From: Nitrospirota bacterium
GTDB taxonomy: Bacteria; NPL-UPA2; JAADIA01
NCBI GenBank assembly: GCA_013151555.1
Contig: JAADIA010000027.1
Location: forward strand, 1-20,540
Direction: 5' to 3'
DNA length: 20,540 bases
Below are positions 7,961 to 17,835 of the stretch, in pieces (within the stretch, counting starts at the first letter, position 1; every line of letters starts with the position of its first letter). A model generated the notes under the pieces. It was not told the origin of the DNA and did not search any database. It saw nothing but the letters and a program-made list of their open reading frames with translations. The position numbers were made by a program, and so were the translations under genes.

Positions 7961-8794
7961 ATGACCGATGACCGAATTCCCGTAAGTAGGGAAGGAGAAA
8001 GACCGATTGGAGTTTTCGATTCCGGGGTAGGAGGGCTAACGGTTGTTAAGGAGCTCTTTGGACAGTTGCCGGGAGAGAATATTATTTATTTTGGAGATAC
8101 GGCCCGTGTTCCTTATGGGATTAAGTCGGACCGGACGGTAGTCAAATTTTCTCTCCAGAATAGTCGGTTCTTAGCTCAATTCAAGATTAAACTTCTCATC
8201 GTAGCCTGTAATACGGCTTCGGCCGTCGGTTTGGATATCCTGCGGAAAGAGTTTCCTTTCCCGGTCCTGGGAGTTATTGAGCCGGGAGCCAGGGCGGCTC
8301 TGCGGTTGGCTAAAAATAAGAGGATTGGGGTAATAGGGACGGAAGCAACTGTGAGCAGCCGGGCCTATGTTAAACTTATCGAAGGAATAAATCCCTCGGC
8401 TCGGATTTTCAGCCAGGCTTGTTCGCTCTTCGTTCCTCTGGTGGAGGAGGGATGGCTCGAAGGAGAAATAACGGCTGCGGTGGTGAGAAAATATCTGAGC
8501 TCTTTAAAGAAAAAATCGATAGATAGTCTCATTCTCGGCTGTACGCATTATCCTCTCTTGAAACCGCTTCTTCAGAAGGAGATGGAGGGGATAGTTCTTA
8601 TTGATTCGGCCCGGGAAGTAGTTGCAGAGGCAAAGAAAGTTCTCGGGGACCGGGGGATGCTCGGGGCAGGTAACCGAACTCCCTATAGACGTTACTATGT
8701 CAGTGATATGCCTGCCCGGTTTGTTAGAGTAGGGAAGATGTTCCTGGGGGAAGATATCACGCCGGTGGAACAGGTAGAGATTGAAAAGTATTAG
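7961..8794 (+). CDS. murI: Glutamate racemase
   Basis: Converts L-glutamate to D-glutamate for peptidoglycan stem peptides, in the cytoplasm and without cofactor. 277 residues, normal for the family. The two catalytic cysteines are C83 (VACNTAS) and C194 (LGCTHYP), and the substrate-binding N-terminal motif GVFDSGVGGLTV and the GDTARVPYG motif are present. ATG 7961 follows the amidase stop codon with no gap, so the two are almost certainly one transcript and both serve the cell wall. An AAGGGA sequence inside the end of the amidase gene can act as ribosome site. Confidence 0.95.
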   Translation: MTDDRIPVSREGERPIGVFDSGVGGLTVVKELFGQLPGENIIYFGDTARVPYGIKSDRTVVKFSLQNSRFLAQFKIKLLIVACNTASAVGLDILRKEFPFPVLGVIEPGARAALRLAKNKRIGVIGTEATVSSRAYVKLIEGINPSARIFSQACSLFVPLVEEGWLEGEITAAVVRKYLSSLKKKSIDSLILGCTHYPLLKPLLQKEMEGIVLIDSAREVVAEAKKVLGDRGMLGAGNRTPYRRYYVSDMPARFVRVGKMFLGEDITPVEQVEIEKY

Positions 8795-8839
8795 TTGAAC
8801 GGAGACATAACTTATGTGAGCAGTGTTGCTAAGTTGTCT

Positions 8840-8992
8840 GGATGAATTTGCCCCGATAGCAAAGCGCTGCCCCCGAGAAATCTGGAAGATTTCCGGGACT
8901 GAGTCCCTGAAATCGCTACGCGATTTCTAGGGGTAAAATTTATTCTAAATTTTCTTGCAGCTATCGGGATAATTCGTCCGCCTTAGGCGGAC
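8840..8992. repeat. Nested palindromes upstream of queD (structured leader or inserted repeat)
   Basis: Outer arms 8840-8860 and 8960-8979 pair as GGATGAATT/AATTCGTCC (one G-U) and CCCGATAGC/GCTATCGGG. Inside are four hairpins: GAAATCT-AGATTTC (8877-8893), GGGAC-GTCCC (8895-8907), GAAATCGC-GCGATTTC (8909-8927) and AAAATTTA-TAAATTTT (8935-8953). The middle ones can refold into one long nested stem closed by CCCC (8871-8874) and GGGG (8930-8933). A perfect palindrome GTCCGCCTTAGGCGGAC (8976-8992) overlaps the outer right arm and ends seven bases before the queD ribosome site. It does not match the preQ1 riboswitch pattern. It may be a leader RNA or palindromic elements inserted into one another. 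Confidence 0.75.
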
Positions 8993-9009
8993 TCATGCGA
9001 GGATTGCAT

Positions 9010-9375
9010 ATGTACGAGTTGACTGTAGAGAGTTCTTTTAGCGCCGCCCATCAACTGCGCCATTACCAGGGAGAATGTGAAAGATTGCATGGGCATAACT
9101 GGAAAGTGGAAGTCTCTATCCGTTCGGAGGAATTGGATAGCCTGGGGATGGTTGTGGATTTCAAGGAATTGAAGGGTCTGATAAATGAGATCCTGAAGGA
9201 GTTGGACCATCACTATCTTAACGAATTGCCTGCTTTTAAAGAAGCTAATCCTACGACCGAAAACATTGCCGAATTTTTGTATGGTGAGATAAAAAGCGCA
9301 ATGAAGAAGAAAGGGATTAGCCTCCAGCGGGTAAAAATATGGGAGAACGAAGGTTCCGCAGTAAGTTTCACTTGA
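9010..9375 (+). CDS. queD: 6-carboxy-5,6,7,8-tetrahydropterin synthase (QueD/PTPS family)
   Basis: Makes 6-carboxytetrahydropterin from dihydroneopterin triphosphate, an early step to the tRNA base queuosine. 121 residues from ATG 9010, chosen over ATG 8995 because GAGGA (8999-9003) stands six bases before it and the family begins at this point. Zinc ligands H14, H27 and H29 (AAHQL, LHGHNW), catalytic C23 (GECERLHGH), the DHHYLN motif and the PTTENIA motif with its conserved glutamate are present. No queC, queE or queF gene is in the window, so the pathway is inferred from the family; a pyruvoyl-tetrahydropterin role is less likely in bacteria. Confidence 0.88.
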   Translation: MYELTVESSFSAAHQLRHYQGECERLHGHNWKVEVSIRSEELDSLGMVVDFKELKGLINEILKELDHHYLNELPAFKEANPTTENIAEFLYGEIKSAMKKKGISLQRVKIWENEGSAVSFT

Positions 9376-9452
9376 ATTCTCGCATCCGGAAAGAAACTGT
9401 GTCCTCTTAAGATTAAGAATTTCTGTTGCTTTCCATAGAACCTGGAGTTGTC

Positions 9453-10538
9453 ATGGGAAAGGGAAAAAAGTTCTTATCCTCCTCTTTGTTGTTTCTTATC
9501 TTGCTGATGGGAGCTTTCTTTTTAATCTATAAATTTATCGTCCCGGTCTTAATGAAGCAAGTCATAGAGGATGGATTAGCAAAAGGACTTAAGAAAGACG
9601 TCAGTTTAGAGAGAGTTGACTTTAGCCTCTTAAGAGGAATGGAACTTCACCGTCTTTTTATTTACGAACCCGGGACGAAGAAGATATTTCTTCAGGCTAA
9701 GGAAGTAAAAGTTGATTACCATATTGATGAAATTCTTGAAAATCTTAGGAGTGAAGGTAAGGATTTCCGGAAATGGCAGCTTAACTTAAAGGCGAGTTCC
9801 CCGGAAACTATCTTTTGGGGATTCCGGTTGGAGAACCTTTCTATACCTTTTCGATTTGAAGGTTCCAAACTTATCATAGAAGATTTAAAGGCGAAGCTCT
9901 ATGGGGGTAATTTAAAAGGTTCTTATGTTTTTAACTTTGGCGCCGCCAAAAAGAATTACCGGTTTCAAGCTGCTCTTTCCCGGATTGACCTGAGCAAATT
10001 AAGAAGGAAAGCAAATTCTTCCCCGAAAAAGTTGGAAGGGATTCTTTTTGCAAGTATCAACTTGCAAGGAATTGCCGACGGTTCAAAAAACCTTAGTGGC
10101 TCTGGAAAAGTGAGTGTAGTTAAAGGGAAACTGTTGGAATTTCCCCTGCTGGGAAATCTGATGGCTATCTTTCGGATTCCTTCTCTGGAGAAAATTGTCT
10201 TCCGGAAGGGAAAGGCGAATTTTACTATATCTAAGGATATAGTTACTACTAAAGACCTGACGCTGATCAGCGATCAGGTTAAGCTATCGGCAAAGGGAAG
10301 CATTGATTTTCATGGATATTTCCGGCCTTCTTTTGTTTATAAGATTTCTTTTTCTAAAGGTTTCCTTGGCGAAGTGCCTTTAATAGGAAATATTATCTCT
10401 TCCGTTATAGATGAAGCCGGGTACCTTATTGCTCAGGTGGAATTAACCGGTTCTCTAAAAAAGCCCAAGTTTAAATTGGTGCCTTTGGTTCGAGGCCTAA
10501 AAGACTTTTTTGGAAAATTTGGTTTTTCCACTAAATAG
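9453..10538 (+). CDS. AsmA-like inner-membrane-anchored envelope protein
   Basis: A 361-residue protein starting at ATG 9453 (GGAG six bases upstream; the frame is open back to TTG 9426). Residues about 6-28 form a single membrane segment (LLFLILLMGAFFLIYKF) with a basic start, leaving a large periplasmic part. That part is rich in beta-strands (LENLSIPFRFEGSKLIIEDL, SGSGKVSVVKGKL) and ends with the pattern typical of AsmA C-terminal domains, with repeated P-L-(I/L)-G-N motifs (FPLLGNLM, VPLIGNII). AsmA-like and YhdP/TamB-like proteins are bridge-type carriers or regulators of phospholipid transport to the outer membrane. It is much shorter than YhdP or TamB. Function by family resemblance only. 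Confidence 0.65.
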   Translation: MGKGKKFLSSSLLFLILLMGAFFLIYKFIVPVLMKQVIEDGLAKGLKKDVSLERVDFSLLRGMELHRLFIYEPGTKKIFLQAKEVKVDYHIDEILENLRSEGKDFRKWQLNLKASSPETIFWGFRLENLSIPFRFEGSKLIIEDLKAKLYGGNLKGSYVFNFGAAKKNYRFQAALSRIDLSKLRRKANSSPKKLEGILFASINLQGIADGSKNLSGSGKVSVVKGKLLEFPLLGNLMAIFRIPSLEKIVFRKGKANFTISKDIVTTKDLTLISDQVKLSAKGSIDFHGYFRPSFVYKISFSKGFLGEVPLIGNIISSVIDEAGYLIAQVELTGSLKKPKFKLVPLVRGLKDFFGKFGFSTK

Positions 10539-10542
10539 TAGT

Positions 10543-10580
10543 TGAACCGGAATGCCCGGGATGTTCCCTCCCTCTTTTTT
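10543..10580 (+). terminator. Weak terminator after the AsmA-like gene
   Basis: A bulged hairpin (GAAC with GTTC, CCGG with CCGG, 10543-10565) followed by a pyrimidine tract ending in six T (10575-10580). The stem is short and interrupted, so this is tentative; its position between the AsmA-like gene and the hisH promoter is right for a terminator. Confidence 0.3.
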
Positions 10581-10641
10581 ACCTTATCGAAACCTCTGGC
10601 AACTAATCTTAATCCGGATTATTTGCTTCCCAGTTAAAAAG

Positions 10642-10669
10642 TTGACAGCAACTTAAGATGTGGTAGAAT
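10642..10669 (+). promoter_or_regulatory. Sigma70-type promoter of hisH
   Basis: TTGACA (10642-10647), 16 bases, TAGAAT (10664-10669) preceded by TGG (extended -10). The sequence TGGTAGAATCGT is repeated exactly at the pyrG promoter. The predicted transcript start near 10676 lies downstream of most of the leader and favours the TTG 10708 start of hisH. Confidence 0.75.
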
Positions 10670-10707
10670 CGTGAAGAAAGAAAAAATATTTGGAAGAGGA
10701 GATAACT

Positions 10708-11319
10708 TTGATTGCGGTAATTGATTATGGAATGGGGAACCTGCGGAGTGTAAGCAAGGCTCTGGAGAGGGTAGGCGGAGAGGTTAAGATAACCAGCAGC
10801 GTCGAGGATATTGAGAAAGCTGAAGCTATCATCCTTCCCGGGGTGGGAGCTTTTTATCAAGCGATGGAAAATTTGAAGAGCCGGGGGATTGTTGTTCCTC
10901 TCTGTCAGGCGATAGATAGCGGCAAGCTGTTCCTGGGTATTTGTCTGGGGTTGCAGCTATTATTTGAGGAGAGCGAAGAAGGAAATTGTAAAGGGTTGAA
11001 TGTTCTTCCCGGTAAAGTCAAGAAGTTTCAAATTGAAGATTTAAAAGTTCCCCATATGGGATGGAATGGGGTCCGGTTTAAGGATTCTCAACTCTCTTTA
11101 CTTGAAGGAATTCCTGAAGGTTCTTATTTTTATTTTGCCCATTCTTACTATGTGGAGCCAACGGATGAGGAAGTAATTCTGACGATGACGGAGTACGGGA
11201 TACCGTTCACCTCTGCCGTTCGGAAAGATAATATCTTCGGGGTACAGTTCCATCCGGAGAAGAGCGGGGAGAAGGGATTGAGGTTGTTGGAAAATTTTGT
11301 CCGGATAAGTAAAGAATAA
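10708..11319 (+). CDS. hisH: Imidazole glycerol phosphate synthase, glutaminase subunit
   Basis: Releases ammonia from glutamine and channels it to HisF, which makes imidazole glycerol phosphate and AICAR in histidine synthesis. I place the start at TTG 10708: AGAGGAG is six bases upstream and the protein then begins IAVIDYGMGNLRSV as HisH proteins do; the frame is open to TTG 10690. 203 residues. The class I amidotransferase triad is C79 (GICLGLQ), H182 and E184 (FHPEKSG). Its partner hisF lies downstream but is separated by guaA and pyrG, which is unusual. The unusual TTG start may lower its translation. hisH and guaA are 60 bases apart. Confidence 0.93.
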   Translation: MIAVIDYGMGNLRSVSKALERVGGEVKITSSVEDIEKAEAIILPGVGAFYQAMENLKSRGIVVPLCQAIDSGKLFLGICLGLQLLFEESEEGNCKGLNVLPGKVKKFQIEDLKVPHMGWNGVRFKDSQLSLLEGIPEGSYFYFAHSYYVEPTDEEVILTMTEYGIPFTSAVRKDNIFGVQFHPEKSGEKGLRLLENFVRISKE

Positions 11320-11379
11320 GCAATTGGGAAAAGTGGACCGGGAGGCAATTGCCCGGCCCCGGTTAAAATTGAGGGGACA

Positions 11380-12936
11380 ATGAGTAGGAAGACGACCGAG
11401 CGGGAGATGGTAGCCATTCTGGATTTTGGTTCTCAGTACAGCCAGCTGATTGCCCGGCGGGTAAGGGAACTAAAAGTCTACGGGAAACTCTTTCCTTACA
11501 ATATCCGTAGCGCTGAATTGGCTGAGATATCCCCGAAAGCTATTATCCTTTCCGGAGGCCCGGCCAGCTTGACGGCCGAGGAGAGTCCTATCTGCGAAAA
11601 AGGAATCTTCGAGTTAGGAATTCCCGTCTTGGGAATCTGTTACGGAATGCAATTGATGGGGAAGCTCCTGGGAGGGGGAGTAGTTTCTTCTTCCGCCCGG
11701 GAATATGGAAAAGCTAATCTCTGTGTGGATGAGGAAAGCGGCCTTTTCCAGGGACTGGGCAGAGATTTAACTGTCTGGATGAGCCACGGGGATCGTGTAG
11801 CTAAGCTTCCCTCCGGATTCGAAAGAATTGCCCATACTGCGAATTCTTCCATTGCGGCTATGAAGAATAAGGAGAAACAATTTTTCGGAGTGCAGTTCCA
11901 TCCGGAAGTGATTCATACTCCCCGGGGCAAAGAAATTCTTGAAAACTTTCTCTATCGGGTAGCTGAATGTTCTCCTACCTGGACAATGAAGTCTTTTGTG
12001 GAACGGTCCCTTGCAGAGTTGAAAGATAGAGTGGGAGAGGAAAAGGTTATTTGTGCCTTGAGTGGGGGAGTCGATTCTTCCTGTCTGGCTATCCTTCTTC
12101 ATCGGGCAATCGGAAGTAATCTGATAGCGGTCTTTGTGGACAATGGACTCCTTCGCAAAGATGAGGGACGGACGGTAAAGGAAAGGTTCGAAAGTTATTA
12201 CCATTTAAATTTGAAATTTATTGAGGCCGGGGAAAGGTTCCTGGAAGGGTTGGAAGGAGTTGTTGACCCGGAAGCGAAGAGAAAGATTATCGGCAAGGAA
12301 TTTATCCGGGTGTTTGAAGAGGAAGCAAGGAAAGAGAAAGGAATTAAATTCCTGGCTCAAGGGACCCTTTACCCGGATGTTATAGAAAGCCGCTCGGCTT
12401 TTGGTGGTCCCTCGGCTACTATTAAGACCCATCATAATGTCGGGGGATTGCCTGAAGATATGGACCTGGAGTTGATTGAGCCCTTCAAGGATTTGTTCAA
12501 GGATGAGGTAAGGATGGTAGGAAAGGAACTGGGACTTCCCGAGGAGCTTATCCAACGTCATCCTTTTCCGGGACCGGGATTGGCAGTGAGGATTATCGGT
12601 GAAATCACCGAAGAGCGGCTCTTTCTTTTAAGAGAGGCCGATAAGATTATGATTGAGGAGATTCGCGAGGCCGGTCTTTACGGGGAAATCTGGCAGGCCT
12701 TCGCTGTTCTTCTTCCCGTAAAGTCTGTGGGGGTGATGGGAGACGAAAGGACCTATGAGAATGTCGTGGCCCTGCGAGCAGTAACCAGTACCGATGGAAT
12801 GACCGCCGACTGGGCGGAGATACCTCATCCCGTATTGGGAAGAATCTCCAATCGCATTATTAATGAAGTCAAAGGAATAAACCGCGTAGTCTACGATATA
12901 AGTTCCAAACCCCCCAGCACCATAGAATGGGAGTAA
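11380..12936 (+). CDS. guaA: GMP synthase (glutamine-hydrolysing)
   Basis: Converts XMP to GMP using ATP and glutamine, the last step of guanine nucleotide synthesis. 518 residues, full length. The glutaminase domain (about 10-200) has C87 ([10 protein letters not shown]), H174 and E176 (FHPEV). The ATP-pyrophosphatase domain has the PP-loop LSGGVDSS (227-234). The C-terminal dimerisation domain ends with the family signature KPPSTIEWE. Start at ATG 11380 with GAGGGG upstream; ATG 11410 is a possible shorter start, closer to the usual N-terminus ([14 protein letters not shown]). It probably shares the hisH transcript. No purine riboswitch was recognised in the 60-base gap. Confidence 0.96.
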   Translation: MSRKTTEREMVAILDFGSQYSQLIARRVRELKVYGKLFPYNIRSAELAEISPKAIILSGGPASLTAEESPICEKGIFELGIPVLGICYGMQLMGKLLGGGVVSSSAREYGKANLCVDEESGLFQGLGRDLTVWMSHGDRVAKLPSGFERIAHTANSSIAAMKNKEKQFFGVQFHPEVIHTPRGKEILENFLYRVAECSPTWTMKSFVERSLAELKDRVGEEKVICALSGGVDSSCLAILLHRAIGSNLIAVFVDNGLLRKDEGRTVKERFESYYHLNLKFIEAGERFLEGLEGVVDPEAKRKIIGKEFIRVFEEEARKEKGIKFLAQGTLYPDVIESRSAFGGPSATIKTHHNVGGLPEDMDLELIEPFKDLFKDEVRMVGKELGLPEELIQRHPFPGPGLAVRIIGEITEERLFLLREADKIMIEEIREAGLYGEIWQAFAVLLPVKSVGVMGDERTYENVVALRAVTSTDGMTADWAEIPHPVLGRISNRIINEVKGINRVVYDISSKPPSTIEWE

Positions 12937-13155
12937 TTTTAATAGGGACCATTTAATTTCGTTTCTTTTTTGGTCTGCCTCTTGGCAAAGCAAGTAATAT
13001 TCTTCCGAATTGTTTCTCTAACTTTTCTATAAATACCCTTGAGCCTAACGGGCGCCCGGTAAGCGTATGTTTTCTTATATTACCCAAATCTTTTTCCCCA
13101 TTTCTTTCTATGTGTTTTGTCCCTATTTTTTGTTTTATAAAGAAGTATAAAGGAG
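12937..13155. other. Intergenic leader between guaA and pyrG
   Basis: A non-coding, T-rich interval. It has a small palindrome CGGGCGCCCG near 13050, but no convincing terminator or known riboswitch. The pyrG promoter follows at 13156. Confidence 0.4.
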
Positions 13156-13183
13156 TTGACAGTAGCGGGGGATATGGTAGAAT
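13156..13183 (+). promoter_or_regulatory. Sigma70-type promoter of pyrG
   Basis: TTGACA (13156-13161), 16 bases, TAGAAT (13178-13183) with TGG before it. AGTTGACAG and TGGTAGAATCGT match the hisH promoter with identical spacing, so the two are probably related by descent or controlled alike. Confidence 0.75.
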
Positions 13184-13206
13184 CGTAGGCGGAGATATTG
13201 TCTTGA

Positions 13207-14829
<1,623 letters not shown>

Positions 14830-14910
14830 AAGTTATAAGTTGTACCCTTCCGGGCACGGGCAAGTTATGAATTAAAACTTTTAACCTTCAACCTTCAACC
14901 TTAAACTATT
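14830..14910. repeat. Heptamer repeat between pyrG and hisF (AACCTTC type)
   Basis: Five perfect 7-base steps from 14876 to 14910 with units AACTTTT, AACCTTC, AACCTTA and AACTATT. The opposite strand motif occurs ahead of it (AAGTTAT at 14830 and 14862, AAGTTGT at 14837), so this is again a rough foldback. The repeat ends only seven bases before the hisF start codon and leaves no room for a ribosome site. Confidence 0.8.
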
Positions 14911-14917
14911 TCTAAAA

Positions 14918-15760
14918 ATGTTAGCTAAAAGAATTATTCCTTGTTTAGATGTCAAAGATGGCCGGGTGGTCAAAGGTATCCACTTTCTTAACCTGAGGGA
15001 TGCTGGGGATCCAGTGGAGATCGGAGCCTTTTATAGCCGGGAAGGAGCTGATGAATTGGTCTTCCTGGATATAACCGCTACTATTGAAAGCCGTCCTACG
15101 ATACTCCATGTAGTTGAAAAGACAGCAGAGGAAGTTTTTATTCCTCTCACTGTCGGGGGAGGGATAAAAGGAATAGAGGATATAAAACAGTTGCTTTCCT
15201 CGGGAGCGGATAAAGTATCCATAAATACGGCAGCTATTAAGAACCCGGATTTGATTAAGGAAGCCTCGGAAAGATTCGGCAGCCAGTGTATTGTAGTGGC
15301 GATAGATGCGAGAAGAGTTGAAAGTTTAAAGTCTAAAGTTAAAAGAAAAAACGAAAAAAATTTGTCTTCTTATGCATCTAACTTTCAACCTTCAACTTTT
15401 GACTTTCAACCCTCTTGGGAGGTTTACATTAATTCCGGCCGGACGCCGACGGGGTTGGATGCATTGGAATGGGCCGGAGAAGTGGAGTCTCTCGGGGCGG
15501 GGGAGATTCTTCTTACCAGTATGGATGCCGATGGAACTAAGGATGGCTATGACCTGGAATTGACTAAAAGAATATCGGATTCGGCAACTATTCCCGTGAT
15601 TGCTTCCGGGGGGGCAGGTAATCTTCAACATCTCTTCGAAGCGCTTACGGAAGGGAAGGCCGATGCCGTATTGGCAGCTTCCATATTCCATTATGGAGAG
15701 CATAGTATAAAAGAAACAAAAGATTTTCTGCGAAAACAGGGCATCATAGTGAGATCGTGA
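14918..15760 (+). CDS. hisF: Imidazole glycerol phosphate synthase, cyclase subunit, with in-frame repeat insertion
   Basis: Forms imidazole glycerol phosphate and AICAR from PRFAR using ammonia from HisH. 280 residues against about 253 in well-studied HisF proteins. The (beta/alpha)8 barrel starts [18 protein letters not shown] with catalytic D11; the second catalytic aspartate is D130 (AIDARR), exactly where expected. Directly after it, residues 134-166 replace the usual short loop of about ten residues before [13 protein letters not shown]; this segment is encoded by a heptamer repeat (15316-15414). The barrel after it is intact, with [13 protein letters not shown] and VIASGGAG, so the protein may well be active. 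No Shine-Dalgarno sequence is visible before ATG 14918. The stop codon lies in the next heptamer repeat. Confidence 0.94.
   Translation: MLAKRIIPCLDVKDGRVVKGIHFLNLRDAGDPVEIGAFYSREGADELVFLDITATIESRPTILHVVEKTAEEVFIPLTVGGGIKGIEDIKQLLSSGADKVSINTAAIKNPDLIKEASERFGSQCIVVAIDARRVESLKSKVKRKNEKNLSSYASNFQPSTFDFQPSWEVYINSGRTPTGLDALEWAGEVESLGAGEILLTSMDADGTKDGYDLELTKRISDSATIPVIASGGAGNLQHLFEALTEGKADAVLAASIFHYGEHSIKETKDFLRKQGIIVRS
15316..15414. repeat. Heptamer foldback repeat inside hisF
   Basis: Left arm: four perfect 7-base steps 15316-15343 (AGTTGAA, AGTTTAA, AGTCTAA, AGTTAAA). Right arm: five perfect steps 15380-15414 with the complementary type (AACTTTC, AACCTTC, GACTTTC). Between them is an A-rich then mixed centre of 36 bases. 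The element is translated in frame as a charged and then F/Q/P/S-rich loop. It has the same plan as the intergenic elements, and its left arm shares units with the repeat after purF. Confidence 0.88.
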
Positions 15761-15807
15761 GTTACGAGTTACAAGTTACAAGTTACAAATTATAAATTAT
15801 AAAGTCT
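15759..15807. repeat. Heptamer repeat after hisF (RAGTTAC type)
   Basis: Seven consecutive 7-base steps: GAGTTAC twice, AAGTTAC twice, AAATTAT twice, then AAAGTCT. The array begins inside the hisF stop codon and ends just before the purF ribosome site. No reverse arm is visible here. Confidence 0.85.
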
Positions 15808-15824
15808 GCTGAGAGGAATTGAGT

Positions 15825-17228
15825 ATGTTGAATGACAAACCAAGAGAAGAATGCGGTATCTTTGGCGTCTTTGGGCATAAAGATGCGGCTGAGCTTACTT
15901 ATCTGGGCCTCTATGCGCTTCAACACCGGGGTCAGGAAAGTGCGGGGATTGTTGTCTCGGATGGAAAAAAAGTGAGAATCCAGAAGGGGATGGGATTAGT
16001 TACCGAAGTCTTTAAACAGAAAGGTTTGGAAGGGTATCCGTCCCATCTGGCTATTGGACATGTTCGTTACTCTACCATGGGTTCTTCCTCTCTTAAGAAT
16101 GCTCAACCGTTTTTAGTAGAATATTCCAACGGTTCTTTAGCTATTGCTCATAATGGCAACTTGGTTAATGCCCAAGAGCTGCGCCGTAAACTGGAATCCT
16201 CCGGTTCTATATTCCAATCCACTATGGATAGTGAAATAGTTATCCATCTCTTAGCCAAATCAAGGAAAAAGAATCTGCAAGACAGGGTTTTTGAAGCTTT
16301 ATCTCAAGTTAAAGGAGCCTACTCGCTCCTTTTCCTTACCGAGAAAGAATTAATTGCTGCTAGAGACCCTCAGGGGGTTCGGCCCTTGTGTTTGGGCCAG
16401 CTTGATGGGACTTATGTAATCGCTTCCGAGAGCTGTGCGTTAGATCTCACCCGGGCTAAGTTCTTGAGGGAGATTGAGCCGGGAGAAATTGTCTTCATAG
16501 ATGAGAAAGGGTTGCGTTCCTTCAAGCCTTTTCCGAAGGAGAGACATTCTTTTTGTATCTTTGAGTTTATCTATTTTGCTCGTCCGGACAGTTATCTCTT
16601 TGGAGGCAATGTGCATCTTATCAGGAGGGCTCAAGGTAGAGAATTGGCCCGGGAATATTCTCAAGAGGCAGACTTGGTGATGCCTATTCCCGATTCGGGA
16701 AATTCCGCCGCTCTTGGTTTTTCCAAGGAGTCGGGGATCCCTTTCGAAATGGGAGTGATTCGCAACCACTATGTAGGAAGAACCTTTATTCAACCTTCAC
16801 CTTACATCAGGGATTTAGGAGTCAGGGTCAAGCTCAATCCGGTCAAGGAGGTCTTGAAAGGAAAACGTGTAGTTATCGTTGAAGATTCTATTGTCAGAGG
16901 AACCACTTCCCGGACAAGGATAAAGACGTTGCGGGAAGCGGGGGCAAAAGAGATCCACATGAGGGTGAGCTGTCCGCCTTTGAAATATCCCTGCTTTTAC
17001 GGAATTGATTTTCCTACCAAAGAAGAATTAATCGCTTCCAATCGAAGCGTAGAGGAAATTGCTGACTTTGTTGGTCTGGATAGCCTGGGATATCTTAGTT
17101 TAGAGGGACTATTTAAGGCTATGCCTCTTCCCCGGGAAGAATTCTGTACGGCCTGTTTCAACGGTGTTTATCCTATCTCTATTCCCAAAGGGATGGGGAA
17201 ACATACCCTGGAGAGGATTATCAGTTGA
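15825..17228 (+). CDS. purF: Amidophosphoribosyltransferase (glutamine PRPP amidotransferase)
   Basis: First committed step of purine synthesis: PRPP plus glutamine to phosphoribosylamine. 467 residues from ATG 15825, chosen over TTG 15819 because GAGAGGA stands seven bases before it. The N-terminal nucleophile cysteine C10 (EECGIFGV) follows a nine-residue leader that must be clipped. The PRPP loop is VVIVEDSIVRGTTSR near residues 348-362. Cysteines C244, C390, C441 and C444 (FCTAC) match the iron-sulfur cluster ligands of the Bacillus subtilis type, so the enzyme is probably the oxygen-sensitive Fe-S form. HisF next door produces AICAR, a purine intermediate. The stop codon lies within a heptamer repeat. 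Confidence 0.96.
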   Translation: MLNDKPREECGIFGVFGHKDAAELTYLGLYALQHRGQESAGIVVSDGKKVRIQKGMGLVTEVFKQKGLEGYPSHLAIGHVRYSTMGSSSLKNAQPFLVEYSNGSLAIAHNGNLVNAQELRRKLESSGSIFQSTMDSEIVIHLLAKSRKKNLQDRVFEALSQVKGAYSLLFLTEKELIAARDPQGVRPLCLGQLDGTYVIASESCALDLTRAKFLREIEPGEIVFIDEKGLRSFKPFPKERHSFCIFEFIYFARPDSYLFGGNVHLIRRAQGRELAREYSQEADLVMPIPDSGNSAALGFSKESGIPFEMGVIRNHYVGRTFIQPSPYIRDLGVRVKLNPVKEVLKGKRVVIVEDSIVRGTTSRTRIKTLREAGAKEIHMRVSCPPLKYPCFYGIDFPTKEELIASNRSVEEIADFVGLDSLGYLSLEGLFKAMPLPREEFCTACFNGVYPISIPKGMGKHTLERIIS

Positions 17229-17250
17229 AAGTTAAAGGTTCAAAGTTAAA
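17223..17250. repeat. Heptamer repeat after purF (AGTTAAA type)
   Basis: Four perfect 7-base steps: AGTTGAA, AGTTAAA, GGTTCAA, AGTTAAA. The first unit contains the purF stop codon. Two of the units are identical to units in the left arm of the element inside hisF. Confidence 0.8.
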
Positions 17251-17268
17251 AATTTTTAACGATTTTTG

Positions 17269-17835
17269 ATGAGGGAAAAGTTGCGCAGTGAATATCGTGT
17301 CGGAGCTACAAAGCTGGTCCTCGTCCAAGGAGATATAAGAGATCAGGATACTGAGGCTATCGTCAATGCCGCAAATTCTGGTTTACTTGGGGGCGGAGGT
17401 GTTGACGGAGCTATTCATCGGGCCGGAGGTCCTCGAATACTTGCAGAATGTAAAGTCATCCGTGCCAAACAAGGAAGATGTCCTACCGGTGAAGCGGTCA
17501 TTACCAGTGGTGGAAACCTAACGGCTCGCTATGTTATTCACACTGTCGGTCCTGTCTGGTCCGGGGGGAAGAAGAACGAGGATGTTCTTCTTTGCCGGGC
17601 CTACCGGAACAGTCTTGCCCTGGCAAAGAAGCATAATATTCAGTCTATCTCCTTTCCCTCGATTAGCACCGGCGCTTATCGTTTTCCCCTTAAGAGAGCT
17701 GTTCCCCTGGTCCTTTCTACCGTTCGGGATTTTTTGGAAGAGCATCATTTCCAGGAAGTCCGCTTCGTGCTTTTTGGCGAGAAGGCTTTTCTGAAATATA
17801 AAGAGGTTTGGGAAGAGATAGGAACTGCAGACTAA
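17269..17835 (+). CDS. Macro domain protein, ADP-ribose/O-acetyl-ADP-ribose hydrolase type
   Basis: About 189 residues, a single macro domain of the MacroD/YmdB type: QGDI near the N-terminus, [23 protein letters not shown] with the conserved Asn/Asp of the active site, [16 protein letters not shown] and [12 protein letters not shown]. Such enzymes bind ADP-ribose and remove it, or the acetyl group of O-acetyl-ADP-ribose. Its start is unsure: ATG 17269 has no ribosome site, while TTG 17281 has GAGGG five bases before it and gives a protein four residues shorter. The stop codon TAA (17833-17835) lies inside the next heptamer repeat. No toxin-like partner (DarT) is seen, so a DNA ADP-ribosylation antitoxin role has no support here. 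Confidence 0.88.
   Translation: MREKLRSEYRVGATKLVLVQGDIRDQDTEAIVNAANSGLLGGGGVDGAIHRAGGPRILAECKVIRAKQGRCPTGEAVITSGGNLTARYVIHTVGPVWSGGKKNEDVLLCRAYRNSLALAKKHNIQSISFPSISTGAYRFPLKRAVPLVLSTVRDFLEEHHFQEVRFVLFGEKAFLKYKEVWEEIGTAD

Noticed and set aside
8795-9009. preQ1 riboswitch upstream of queD
   Set aside because: The nested palindromes do not show the short hairpin plus A-rich tail of known preQ1 classes.
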